This document shows, piece after piece, positions 43,917-52,045 of a stretch of 64,000 nt of DNA. The notes beneath the pieces were generated by a model. It was not told the origin of the DNA, did no database searches, and saw only the letters and a program-made list of their open reading frames with translations. Made by a program: the position numbers and the translations under genes. Numbering within the stretch: the first letter of the stretch is position 1; the number at the start of each line of letters is the position of its first letter. Source of the DNA: Parabacteroides goldsteinii (GTDB lineage: Bacteria > Bacteroidota > Bacteroidia > Bacteroidales > Tannerellaceae); contig NZ_JADNBB010000025.1 of NCBI RefSeq assembly GCF_015550595.1, forward strand, positions 1-64,000, given 5' to 3'.

Positions 43917-44728
43917 TTAATATCGGACAATATATAGAAATAGCCATCAACTGGCTGACAGAACATTGGGCCCCTTTCTTTGATATAATAAATAATGGCA
44001 TCGGTAGCTTTATCGACGGCTTCCAACACGGTTTATTATGGATACCGTTTTATGTGATGATCTTGGCACTGACCGTTTTAGCCTGGTTTAAAGCGGGAAA
44101 AGGTACAGCGGTACTTACCCTGCTGGGGTTATTCCTTATCTATGGGATGGGCTTTTGGGAACAGACGATGCAAACGGTGGCGCTGGTTTTATCCTCTACG
44201 GTTATCGCCCTGGTACTGGGTGTACCGTTGGGGATCTGGACAGCACGTAACAACATTGCCGCCAAAATAATTCGTCCGCTAATGGACTTGATGCAGACGA
44301 TGCCTGCCTTCGTTTATCTGATCCCTGCCGTGTTGTTTTTCGGGCTGGGGCCTGTACCGGGAGCTTTTGCCACAGTGATCTTTGCGATGCCGCCGGTGGT
44401 TCGCCTGACAGACCTTGGTATCCGTCAGGTTCCGGAGGATATTGTGGAGGCGACCCGGTCGTTTGGAGCGACTTCGCGGCAGTTGTTGTTTAAGGTGCAG
44501 TTGCCGCTGGCATTGCCGACGATTATGACCGGGGTTAACCAGACGATCATGATGGCCTTGTCTATGGTGGTGATCGCAGCAATGATTTCTGCCGGAGGTT
44601 TGGGCGAGATCGTATTGAAAGGAATTACCCAGATGAAGATCGGACTTGGTTTCGAAGGAGGTATAGCCGTTGTGATTCTGGCTATCGTGCTCGACCGTAT
44701 AACCCAGGGATTTGTCCGTAAAAGATAA
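43913..44728 (+). CDS. Glycine betaine/proline ABC transporter, permease
   Basis: 271 residues, about six to seven membrane helices, with the EAA loop region DIVEATRSFGATSRQLLFKVQLPLALPTI cut here to its core EATRSFGATSRQ. It matches ProW/OpuAB. Starts in an ATGA overlap with the ATPase gene. Confidence 0.92.
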   Translation: MINIGQYIEIAINWLTEHWAPFFDIINNGIGSFIDGFQHGLLWIPFYVMILALTVLAWFKAGKGTAVLTLLGLFLIYGMGFWEQTMQTVALVLSSTVIALVLGVPLGIWTARNNIAAKIIRPLMDLMQTMPAFVYLIPAVLFFGLGPVPGAFATVIFAMPPVVRLTDLGIRQVPEDIVEATRSFGATSRQLLFKVQLPLALPTIMTGVNQTIMMALSMVVIAAMISAGGLGEIVLKGITQMKIGLGFEGGIAVVILAIVLDRITQGFVRKR

Positions 44729-44758
44729 TCCCGAGTGATTAACAAAAAAGAAATTTTT

Positions 44759-45697
44759 ATGAGAAGATTAGTTATACTTATCAGTTTAGTCCTGCTTCTG
44801 GCAGTCATTATGTTCCTGTCCGGGTGTAGTCGGGAGAAAGATCCGAAAGAGATCTCGATCGGCTACGTGAACTGGTCGGAAGGGATTGCCATGAGCTACC
44901 TGGCTAAAGCGATGTTGGAGGAGCAGGGATACAAAGTCACGTTGAAAAATGCGGACATAGCACCTATCTTTACTTCAGTCGCCGCGGGAAAAGTAGATCT
45001 TTTCCTGGATGCCTGGCTTCCGAATACGCATGTCGACTACATGCGGCAATACGGCGACCGGTTGGAAACAGTCGGTGTGCCGTTCGACAATGCCCGCTTG
45101 GGTTTGGCTGTCCCTTCCTACGTAACAATCAATACGATAGAGGAATTGGAGACGAATAAGGAACGTTTCAACAACGAAATTATCGGTATCGATATCGGTG
45201 CCAGCCTGATGAACCTGACGGAAGATGTCGTCAAAGAATACGATCTGTCACTGAAGCTGATGCCATCGAGCGGGCCGACTATGACCGCTTTTTTGCAGAA
45301 GTCGGTCGAGCATAATGAATGGATCGTCGTCACCGGCTGGATGCCCCATTGGATGTTTTCACGGTATAATTTGAAGTTTCTGGAAGATGGCAAAGGAATT
45401 TACGGGGATGCCGAACATATTGCAGCCGTTGCCACCAAAGGCTTCTCGCAAACACATCCCGATGTGGCCCGGTTCTTCCGTAACTTCAAGTTCACCGGCG
45501 ACCAGTTGAGTGAGCTTATGGACATCATGGAGCAGTATCCGATGCAGGAATTGGAAGGAGCGAAAGTTTGGTTGAAAAAGCATCCGGAAATAGTTGATTT
45601 ATTTTTATCTTCGCAAACAAATCAATTAACTCTGCAAAACGAATATGAAACTGACCGGGAAAATAACATGCCTGTTGCTGGCACTGGCAATCGGTAG
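44759..45697 (+). CDS. Glycine betaine-binding lipoprotein (OpuAC/ProX-like)
   Basis: 312 residues from ATG 44759 (MRRLVILISLVLLLAV). A GTG at 44735 is in frame but would add eight residues before the signal peptide. Lipobox FLSGC, so anchored to a membrane as the substrate receptor. The OpuAC pattern is seen in ISIGYVNWSEGIAMSYL, KVDLFLDAWLPNTH and EWIVVTGWMPHWMF, whose tryptophans form the quaternary-ammonium cage in the family. Its 3' end overlaps the next gene by 53 bases. Confidence 0.92.
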   Translation: MRRLVILISLVLLLAVIMFLSGCSREKDPKEISIGYVNWSEGIAMSYLAKAMLEEQGYKVTLKNADIAPIFTSVAAGKVDLFLDAWLPNTHVDYMRQYGDRLETVGVPFDNARLGLAVPSYVTINTIEELETNKERFNNEIIGIDIGASLMNLTEDVVKEYDLSLKLMPSSGPTMTAFLQKSVEHNEWIVVTGWMPHWMFSRYNLKFLEDGKGIYGDAEHIAAVATKGFSQTHPDVARFFRNFKFTGDQLSELMDIMEQYPMQELEGAKVWLKKHPEIVDLFLSSQTNQLTLQNEYETDRENNMPVAGTGNR

Positions 45698-46421
45698 TCC
45701 TTTTATAAAAGGAGAGAATATGAAAAATTTGAATGTCGTATTTATAGGAAACAGTATAACGGAAGGAGCGTTGATCAAGAACCCTACGCACGATGCTCCG
45801 CCCGTCAAGGCTGCCCTGTACCTGACAAAACAACCCTCCGTTACTTCGGTGAAGTACTCAAACCAGGGCGTGAGCGGCTGTACGACTACCGACTACCTGC
45901 CCCAGGCGGAAAAACTTTTCCCGAGAGCAAAAGCGGCGGCCGACAAGTTCGCAGACGAAACATGGGCAACGCTGGTCTTCTCCATTATGCTCGGAACGAA
46001 CGACAGCGCGATTACCGGCCCGAACGGTGCCCCGGCTTCCCCGGAAAAATATGGAGAGAACATGAAGGCGATCGTCGACCAGTTATTGGCGTTATATCCG
46101 AATTGCAAGATTGTCCTGCATCGTCCGGTATGGTATAGCCCGAACACCTATAACGGAGCGATGTACCTGAAAGAAGGACTGAACCGTTTGCAGAACTATT
46201 ATCCCGTATTGCAATCGCTGGTGGCGGACTACGGCAAACGTTTCCCCGGCCAGGTTTTTGTGGGGGATACCGATGGCTTCGATTATTTCAAAGAAAATTA
46301 TCAAACGGATCTTTTCCCCGAAGACGGGAATGCCGGAACTTTCTACCTTCACCCCAATGAGAAGGGCGCAGCCGTTTTAGGGCAGCTTTGGGGAAAAGCG
46401 ATCATGAAAGCATTAGAATAG
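45645..46421 (+). CDS. Secreted SGNH/GDSL-type hydrolase
   Basis: 258 residues with a signal peptide (LLLALAIGSPFIKG). Block I is VVFIGNSITEGA (Ser nucleophile), block III MLGTNDSA (Asn), and block V HPNEKGA (His). Bacteroidales proteins of this type are often carbohydrate esterases or lipases. The start at 45645 overlaps the betaine-binding gene by 53 bases. An internal ATG at 45720 would remove the signal peptide and is less likely. Function relative to the transporter is unclear. Confidence 0.82.
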   Translation: MKLTGKITCLLLALAIGSPFIKGENMKNLNVVFIGNSITEGALIKNPTHDAPPVKAALYLTKQPSVTSVKYSNQGVSGCTTTDYLPQAEKLFPRAKAAADKFADETWATLVFSIMLGTNDSAITGPNGAPASPEKYGENMKAIVDQLLALYPNCKIVLHRPVWYSPNTYNGAMYLKEGLNRLQNYYPVLQSLVADYGKRFPGQVFVGDTDGFDYFKENYQTDLFPEDGNAGTFYLHPNEKGAAVLGQLWGKAIMKALE

Positions 46422-46460
46422 AGAATGGGTTAAATAAGAAATACCTGCGGGCAAAAAAAT

Positions 46461-46510
46461 ATCCATCCGGATGGGAAACGAATTTCTTCCGGATGGATTT
46501 TTTATTTTTA
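46461..46510 (+). terminator. Terminator after the SGNH hydrolase gene
   Basis: ATCCATCCGGA (46461-46471) pairs with TCCGGATGGAT (46488-46498), followed by TTTTTTATTTTTA. It may also end the convergent ferritin transcript. Confidence 0.85.
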
Positions 46511-46587
46511 CCGGATGCTGCTTAATGGCAGAAAAGCAACAAGCCGGATTTTAACAGAAAAAATCAATAATAACTAATAACCCATAT

Positions 46588-47070
46588 TTATCTTTTACCC
46601 AAGTGATGATCCATAATGGCGATGTGATGTTCGCCATACATCTTGAGCTTCTCTACAATATTTTTGGCCGTTGCTTCTTCTTCAACCTGTTCACGTACAA
46701 AACCCCACAGGAAATCCTGGGTAGCCTTGTCCTTCTCGGCTGCGGCTACGTCTACCAGTTTGTCGATCAACTCGGATACATGTACTTCATGCTGGTATAC
46801 ATGTTCGAATATCTCCAGCGGTGTACCGAAGGCTGTCGGAACCACATTGATCTGGTCCAGTTTAACCTGTCCCCCCCGTTTGATTGAATAATCGATCATC
46901 GAATACGCGTGTTCCAATTCTTCCTGCGACTGCTTTTTCATCCAGTGTGCGCAACCGTCCATACCCAACTGGGCAAAATGAATGGACATCGACAAATAAA
47001 GGTTGGAAGACCACATCTCTGCAAGGATCTGCTCATTAAGAGCATCGGATAATTTTCTACTTAAAGTCAT
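46588..47070 (-). CDS. Bacterial non-haem ferritin
   Basis: 160 residues forming a four-helix bundle that oxidises and stores iron. Typical segments are LNEQILAEMWSSNLYLSMS, MKKQSQEELEHAYSMIDY and DFLWGFVREQVEEEATA, with Glu/His ligands in EELEHA and EEEATA. Close in length and pattern to Bacteroides FtnA. Monocistronic. Confidence 0.95.
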   Translation of the reverse strand: MTLSRKLSDALNEQILAEMWSSNLYLSMSIHFAQLGMDGCAHWMKKQSQEELEHAYSMIDYSIKRGGQVKLDQINVVPTAFGTPLEIFEHVYQHEVHVSELIDKLVDVAAAEKDKATQDFLWGFVREQVEEEATAKNIVEKLKMYGEHHIAIMDHHLGKR

Positions 47071-47229
47071 AGCTGTATGTTTTATATATGTTTATAGTTT
47101 TATTTATAAAACAAACAGCTTCCGGATTTGTTCGGGTAGAATACGATTTGTTGCACTGGATATATGCTATGCTTTATATTAATGTAATAAGAAATCCTTA
47201 TCTTCGTTTTATAACTAAAAATATCGTAT

Positions 47230-48714
47230 ATGAAAAAGAAAATAGAGATACTGATGGCCCGGTTACTGCTGGCCATCCGTTTGCATCCGGTGGAGGTACT
47301 GTTGTCGGTTGCCTTCGCACTGCTGGGATGCATCCATTTCGAAAGTGGATACGAATATAAGTTTCTGGAAACCCCGCTGGTCTATTTTCCTGTCCTGTTC
47401 CTGGCGACATATACGTTGAACGGACTCTTCTCGCGGACATCCTACCGCTGGATCTATTACATGTCCGCTCTCTTCTGCCTGCCTTTTTTCTGGTGGACGA
47501 TGGAGAGGATATGGACACCCCGGTACCTCGTATCGCTTGTCGTGGTGCAACTCATTTACCTGGTGAGCAGCTGGAAGAAAGAGAACGATGAATTCGTGCG
47601 CGTCGCCCTCCGGTATATGAAAGCTATGCTGTCGGCCGGACTGTTAGCGGGTATCGCATACCTGTTGGCTGTTTCTATTTACGTCTCCATACAATATATA
47701 TTCGAGATATGGCAGGGAAGCGACCGGCGGTTCTATACCGAAGCCGCCTATATTATATATATGTGCGCGATGCCCCTGTTGTTCCTGATGTTCAACCAGG
47801 CAAAAGAGGAAGGGGAGGAGAGCCGCAACCGCCTGTTCGAGGTTTTACTGAACTATGTACTTTCGCCGGCCCTGTTGATCTATGCGGTGATCCTGTATCT
47901 TTACTTCATCAAGGTTGCTGTCCTCTGGTCGCTGCCGAAAGGGGCGGTTGCCTATATCGTTGTCAGCTTCGTTTCGGCTACCTTCATTTTGAAGGGATGC
48001 CAGGTCTTTCTTTCGAAACGGTATTACGACTGGTTTTACCGATATGCCAGCTTAGCCGTATTACCTGCATTGGTGATGTACTGGATCGGTGTCTACTATC
48101 GCATCAACGAGTATGGCTTTACGGAGCCGCGCGTTTACCTGGTGGCGGTCGGGGGCATCCTGACCGGCCTTGTCGCACTATTTTTCACCCGGCAGTGGGG
48201 GCGTTACCTGTATGCGGCATGCCTGGCTATCGTTTTTCTGTCGGCCGTGACCTATATACCCGGTATCACGGCAGAAGATATCGAACGGATCTCACAAACC
48301 CGGCGCGGCAATTATCCCCCGAAGGAGACGACCTACGATTTCCGCTCCTTCATAGAGCTCGATGGTAACGCCCCGGTCGATATTTCCGGTTACCGGACAT
48401 TGATACCTGTCAGCGGATACAGAAGTGCCAACGGCATGTGGACGACCATCGAGCGGGATACCTTTTATATTTTTAACAAAGCAGAAGATACTGTTTACAG
48501 CGAAGATATCTCCACCTTCTGGAATAACCAGCTCTCCAAAGCAGGCATCCAGCCCGGCGACACCATCCCCGAAGAGGCTTTCCCCATTCTTCTTGAGTTT
48601 GATATGGACTCGGCAAAGCTCGTTTTCCAGACGATCAGTCTCTACCGCTCTTCGCCCGATTCAGCCTATCGGGTTTCTTACATGACCCCGGCCTGTTACC
48701 TGCAAAAGAAATAA
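47230..48714 (+). CDS. DUF4153 membrane protein
   Basis: 494 residues. About ten membrane helices in the first 350 residues are followed by a soluble C-terminal domain of about 140 residues. The pattern resembles DUF4153, found in many Bacteroidales and of unknown function. It is divergent from ferritin, with 160 bases between them. A hairpin terminator follows. Confidence 0.75.
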   Translation: MKKKIEILMARLLLAIRLHPVEVLLSVAFALLGCIHFESGYEYKFLETPLVYFPVLFLATYTLNGLFSRTSYRWIYYMSALFCLPFFWWTMERIWTPRYLVSLVVVQLIYLVSSWKKENDEFVRVALRYMKAMLSAGLLAGIAYLLAVSIYVSIQYIFEIWQGSDRRFYTEAAYIIYMCAMPLLFLMFNQAKEEGEESRNRLFEVLLNYVLSPALLIYAVILYLYFIKVAVLWSLPKGAVAYIVVSFVSATFILKGCQVFLSKRYYDWFYRYASLAVLPALVMYWIGVYYRINEYGFTEPRVYLVAVGGILTGLVALFFTRQWGRYLYAACLAIVFLSAVTYIPGITAEDIERISQTRRGNYPPKETTYDFRSFIELDGNAPVDISGYRTLIPVSGYRSANGMWTTIERDTFYIFNKAEDTVYSEDISTFWNNQLSKAGIQPGDTIPEEAFPILLEFDMDSAKLVFQTISLYRSSPDSAYRVSYMTPACYLQKK

Positions 48715-48720
48715 CCTGTC

Positions 48721-48745
48721 AGGCGTCCGGCATTCCCGGACGCCT
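48721..48745 (+). terminator. Terminator after the DUF4153 gene
   Basis: Perfect 10-base stem AGGCGTCCGG / CCGGACGCCT with a five-base loop. Confidence 0.65.
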
Positions 48746-48777
48746 TGATTATGGATTCATTTATTAACAGAAAATAG

Positions 48778-48786
48778 TACCTTTGC
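48778..48786 (+). promoter_or_regulatory. -7 promoter element of the mutarotase-symporter operon
   Basis: TACCTTTGC, a full TAnnTTTGC match, 20 bases before the mutarotase ATG at 48807. Confidence 0.7.
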
Positions 48787-48806
48787 ATTTCCTTAATATT
48801 ATAGTT

Positions 48807-49148
48807 ATGAAGAGATATTGTCAGACATTAGACTTGAAAGACGACGAAAAACTGATACAGGAATACATGTATTGGCACTCGCCTGAGAATTTTTGGCCGG
48901 AGATCGGCCAGGGTATCCGCGAAGTAGGCATACTGGATATGCAGATCTACCGCCTCGGTAACCGCCTGTTCATGATCCTTGAAACCCCCGACGACTTCGA
49001 CTGGGATACCGCCTTCGCCCGCCTCGCCACCCTCGACCGGCAGGCCGAATGGGAAGACTTTGTAGCCCGTTACCAGCAGGTCGCCCCCGGTGCTTCGTCG
49101 GCCGAGAAATGGCAGCTCATGGATCGCATATTCAAACTTCCCGAATAA
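48807..49148 (+). CDS. L-rhamnose mutarotase-like protein
   Basis: 113 residues from ATG 48807 (MKRYCQTLDL); an in-frame ATG 24 bases earlier overlaps the promoter. A ferredoxin-like alpha-beta barrel protein of the RhaM/FucU-like family that interconverts sugar anomers. Seen are YMYWHSPENFWPEIGQGIREVGI and the MQIYRLGNRLFMI strand. The next gene is a FucP-like symporter ten bases later, so the pair probably handles L-fucose or L-rhamnose. Confidence 0.88.
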   Translation: MKRYCQTLDLKDDEKLIQEYMYWHSPENFWPEIGQGIREVGILDMQIYRLGNRLFMILETPDDFDWDTAFARLATLDRQAEWEDFVARYQQVAPGASSAEKWQLMDRIFKLPE

Positions 49149-49158
49149 AAATAATCAA

Positions 49159-50376
49159 ATGGAAAAGAAAAACAAACAAAGCTTATTCGCCGCCCCGAAC
49201 GGTAAATCATACCTACTGCCTTTTATACTTATCACCAGCCTGTTCCTTTTGTGGGGATTCGCTCACGGATTGCTCGACGTACTGAACAAGCATTTCCAGG
49301 GTGCATTCACCATGACGAAGGCCGAAAGCGGACTGGTGCAATTCTCTACCTATATCGCCTATTTCCTGATGGCTCTTCCCGCGGGAATGTTTATGAAACG
49401 CTACGGATATAAGAAAGGTATCATCCTCGGCCTGTTGCTGTTTGCGGCCGGCGCGTTCGCTTTCATCCCGGCAGCGTTCCTGCATTCGGCCACGCCTTTT
49501 CTGGTCGCGCTGTTCATCATCGCCTGCGGACTGTGTATATTGGAGACGGCAGCTAATCCGTACTCCACGATCCTGGGACCGTTGGAGTCGGGCGCACAAC
49601 GTCTGAACCTCTCGCAGTCGTTCAACGGATTGGGATGGATACTTGGGCCGTTGGTCGGTGGGGCGTTGATCTTCGGAGGTGCTGAGGGCGATGCCTTTGC
49701 ATTGACAAAGCCTTACATCCTCGTTGGAAGTATCGTGCTATTGGTTGCCGTCCTCTTCTTCTTTACCCGCCTGCCGGAAGTCAAAGTGGAGGATCAGGAA
49801 GAAACCCCGGCGGACGTGAAATTGCCTGCCACCAGCATTTGGAAACACCGCCAGTTCGTGCGTGCGGTCGTTGCCCAGTTTTGCTACTGTGCGGCGCAGA
49901 CCGGGATTTTCAGTTTCTTCATCAACTATGTGACAGAACTCGATCCGCAAATGACGAATATCGAGGCCTCGCGTATCCTGGCTTTCGGCGGTATGGCATT
50001 GTTTATGATCGGCCGCCTGTCGGGTAGCTTCACGATGAAATGGATGTCGCCCGGTAAGCTGTTGACCTGGTTCGCCCTGGCGGATGCCGTTTGTATGGCT
50101 CTGGTGGTTGTCTCGGCCGGAACGGTTTCTTTGTACGCGCTTTATCTTTCTTTCTTCTTTATGTCGATCATGTTCCCGACCATTTTTGCATTGGGTCTGG
50201 AAGGTATGGGGGGCTTCACCAAGAAGGCTTCTTCTTATATCGTGATGGGAGTTGCCGGTGGCGCATTCAGCCCGATGTTGATGGGGTATATCGGAGCGGA
50301 AAATATGGCAATCGGTTTCTTCGTACCGTTGGTTGCTTTCCTTTATATTCTTTATTTTGCTATTAAGTGCAAATGA
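49159..50376 (+). CDS. FucP-like sugar:H+ symporter (MFS)
   Basis: 405 residues from ATG 49159 (MEKKNKQSLFAAPNGKSYL). The open frame extends upstream into the mutarotase gene, but the internal ATG gives a normal FucP length. About twelve helices. The first helix, LFLLWGFAHGLLDVLNKHFQ, is the FucP hallmark. ETAANPYSTILGP in helix 4 matches the family as well. Likely imports L-fucose or a related deoxysugar. Confidence 0.9.
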   Translation: MEKKNKQSLFAAPNGKSYLLPFILITSLFLLWGFAHGLLDVLNKHFQGAFTMTKAESGLVQFSTYIAYFLMALPAGMFMKRYGYKKGIILGLLLFAAGAFAFIPAAFLHSATPFLVALFIIACGLCILETAANPYSTILGPLESGAQRLNLSQSFNGLGWILGPLVGGALIFGGAEGDAFALTKPYILVGSIVLLVAVLFFFTRLPEVKVEDQEETPADVKLPATSIWKHRQFVRAVVAQFCYCAAQTGIFSFFINYVTELDPQMTNIEASRILAFGGMALFMIGRLSGSFTMKWMSPGKLLTWFALADAVCMALVVVSAGTVSLYALYLSFFFMSIMFPTIFALGLEGMGGFTKKASSYIVMGVAGGAFSPMLMGYIGAENMAIGFFVPLVAFLYILYFAIKCK

Positions 50377-50527
50377 ATTTATACAATATGGTACGTCCCA
50401 AATAGAGAATCAGAACCTTAACATTCTTTTTCCAATTCTCCGGAGAAAGAAAAAAACAATTGTTAAAAAACAGTGGATAAATTGTACTTTGTGACTTGAA
50501 AAATAAAAGGCACGAATGTTAATTGGC

Positions 50528-50562
50528 ATGACTAAAAATAAGGGTCGTTTTTTTTAGTCATT
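50528..50562. repeat. Near-palindromic unit, left copy
   Basis: Begins ATGACTAAAAAT and ends TTTTAGTCATT. Its reverse complement shares AATGACTAAAAAAAACGACC (20 bases) with the start of the unit at 50681. The two copies flank 118 bases, like the ends of a small non-autonomous element. Confidence 0.65.
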
Positions 50563-50680
50563 GCAAAGCTAATGAGAAACTTTAAAAAAACAATAGCTTT
50601 CAAGAAAAAATAATCCTTGATAATCAATTTTTTAAACCTTGAAATTTCGTTCAAATTCTTATTGTCTATTTCGCCCTCAG

Positions 50681-50716
50681 AATGACTAAAAAAAACGACC
50701 GTTTTTACTAGTCATT
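50681..50716. repeat. Near-palindromic unit, right copy (inverted)
   Basis: Begins AATGACTAAAAAAAACGACC and ends ACTAGTCATT; inverted relative to the copy at 50528. Confidence 0.65.
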
Positions 50717-51201
50717 TATTCGTCGGCCTAGTAAAGACAATTTAATAACTCTCTGATGAAAATAAGCGACATAAGCAACCAAAAAAGAACACAACAACAA
50801 ATATTCCTTCGCCTTGCAAATCCCGCTGCAACCCAAAGTCAATATTCGCCGAAGTTCTGCGTTCAGAAGTTTCGCAATGATAATCTTGCGATAAAATCGG
50901 TCGCCGAAATTTGTCTATCCCGAAATTACTCGCTCAAACTCTACGGCGAGGCTACAAAAACAGTAAAACATTCACCGCGGATATTTGGTGAAACTATATT
51001 TAACTTTTTACCCCGCCAAAGCTCCGCGGTGTATGTTGACGAACATTTTTTGCTTCTCCAAAGGGGGTGGAAATGGCCTTTTCAATAGCTTTTGCTACTT
51101 CCAACTACTTTGGCAGTAGTTTTTCATCAAAACTGGCTGAACCGCGGTTCTGCGGAACAACATAATCAATCCATTTTATCAATCTTAAAAAAAATACAAT
51201 T

Positions 51202-51996
51202 ATGGCAAAGATCCAGACTTTTCCGAAATCACAGTTAAGAAACGGTGAATTCTTAGATGCAGCAAAATCTATCATTCAGAAAATGAATGATACCGACGGG
51301 GTAATCGAGCCGGTTAAATCGTTTTTCGATGTATTCAATACTTGTACGGATGAATATGCAAACAGCATCGTCAAACGTTGTATCAATGAATATACAGCAG
51401 AGGCCAAAAGACTAAAAAATGAGAATTTAAATAATCGGAGTGTTATTTTTCGCGTAGTTGATGGATACAAAAAATCACGTATCGACGAAAAGCGAAGGGC
51501 TGCTATTTCTGTCGATGCGGGTACGAGCGGGTTTAGAAAATGCCGTAACCTTTCAATTGAAAACCTGATACAGGATACTGAACTTTTCATCAATCTGCTT
51601 GAAACAGATATCTATAAAGATAAAGTAACGACACTCGGACTTACCGACCAGTTGGCTTCCCTTAAAGTAATTAATAAAGAAAGTGCAGATGTGGTCATTA
51701 ATAAGATCTTAGCGAGCAGACGATATAAACGCCCCCGCAAGCCCGAACTTACCCGTGCCGAACTGGCCAAGGCATACGACGAGCTTGTAGACGAACTAAA
51801 CTCCTACACCCGCCGCAACGGTAACGACAAATATTTCGAACTTTTCAGTTGGTGGAACGCCATGATCGACGAATATCGTATCAAACTATCCGACCGTTAT
51901 GGTAAGAATGCCGGAGGTAAACTCGACGGCGGCAAAAGTAATACTCCATTTCCCGGCAGCGGTGGCAATGAAGACGACCGTCCCGTGATAGAATGA
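51202..51996 (+). CDS. DUF6261 family protein
   Basis: 264 residues beginning MAKIQTFPKSQLRNGEF. Mostly helical, soluble, with a glycine-rich C-terminal tail (NAGGKLDGGKSNTPFPGSGG). It matches by memory the DUF6261 group, multicopy in Bacteroides and Parabacteroides, often after repeat-containing leaders. Function unknown. A hybrid kinase gene follows after 49 bases. Confidence 0.7.
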   Translation: MAKIQTFPKSQLRNGEFLDAAKSIIQKMNDTDGVIEPVKSFFDVFNTCTDEYANSIVKRCINEYTAEAKRLKNENLNNRSVIFRVVDGYKKSRIDEKRRAAISVDAGTSGFRKCRNLSIENLIQDTELFINLLETDIYKDKVTTLGLTDQLASLKVINKESADVVINKILASRRYKRPRKPELTRAELAKAYDELVDELNSYTRRNGNDKYFELFSWWNAMIDEYRIKLSDRYGKNAGGKLDGGKSNTPFPGSGGNEDDRPVIE

Positions 51997-52045
51997 GTCG
52001 ATTAGTGATCAAGAAATAAACTCAAATTGTAATATAAAATAAAGG

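Larger units (their letters stand above)
50377..51201. other. Repeat-rich non-coding leader upstream of the DUF6261 gene
   Basis: Contains a pair of 35-base near-palindromic units (50528-50562 and 50681-50716) that are inverted relative to each other. Further on are a CACCGCGGA...TCCGCGGTG inverted repeat (about 50973-51034) and a small hairpin with a T run (AACTAC...GTAGTTTTT, about 51103-51122), possibly an attenuator. A 110-codon open frame at 50756-51088 looks non-coding because its protein is unlike any domain and it runs through these repeats. Confidence 0.5.

Noticed and set aside
50756-51088. 110-codon open frame between the symporter and DUF6261 genes
   Set aside because: It runs through inverted repeats and hairpins, has no recognisable domain, and ends just before a leader-like region. 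More likely non-coding.
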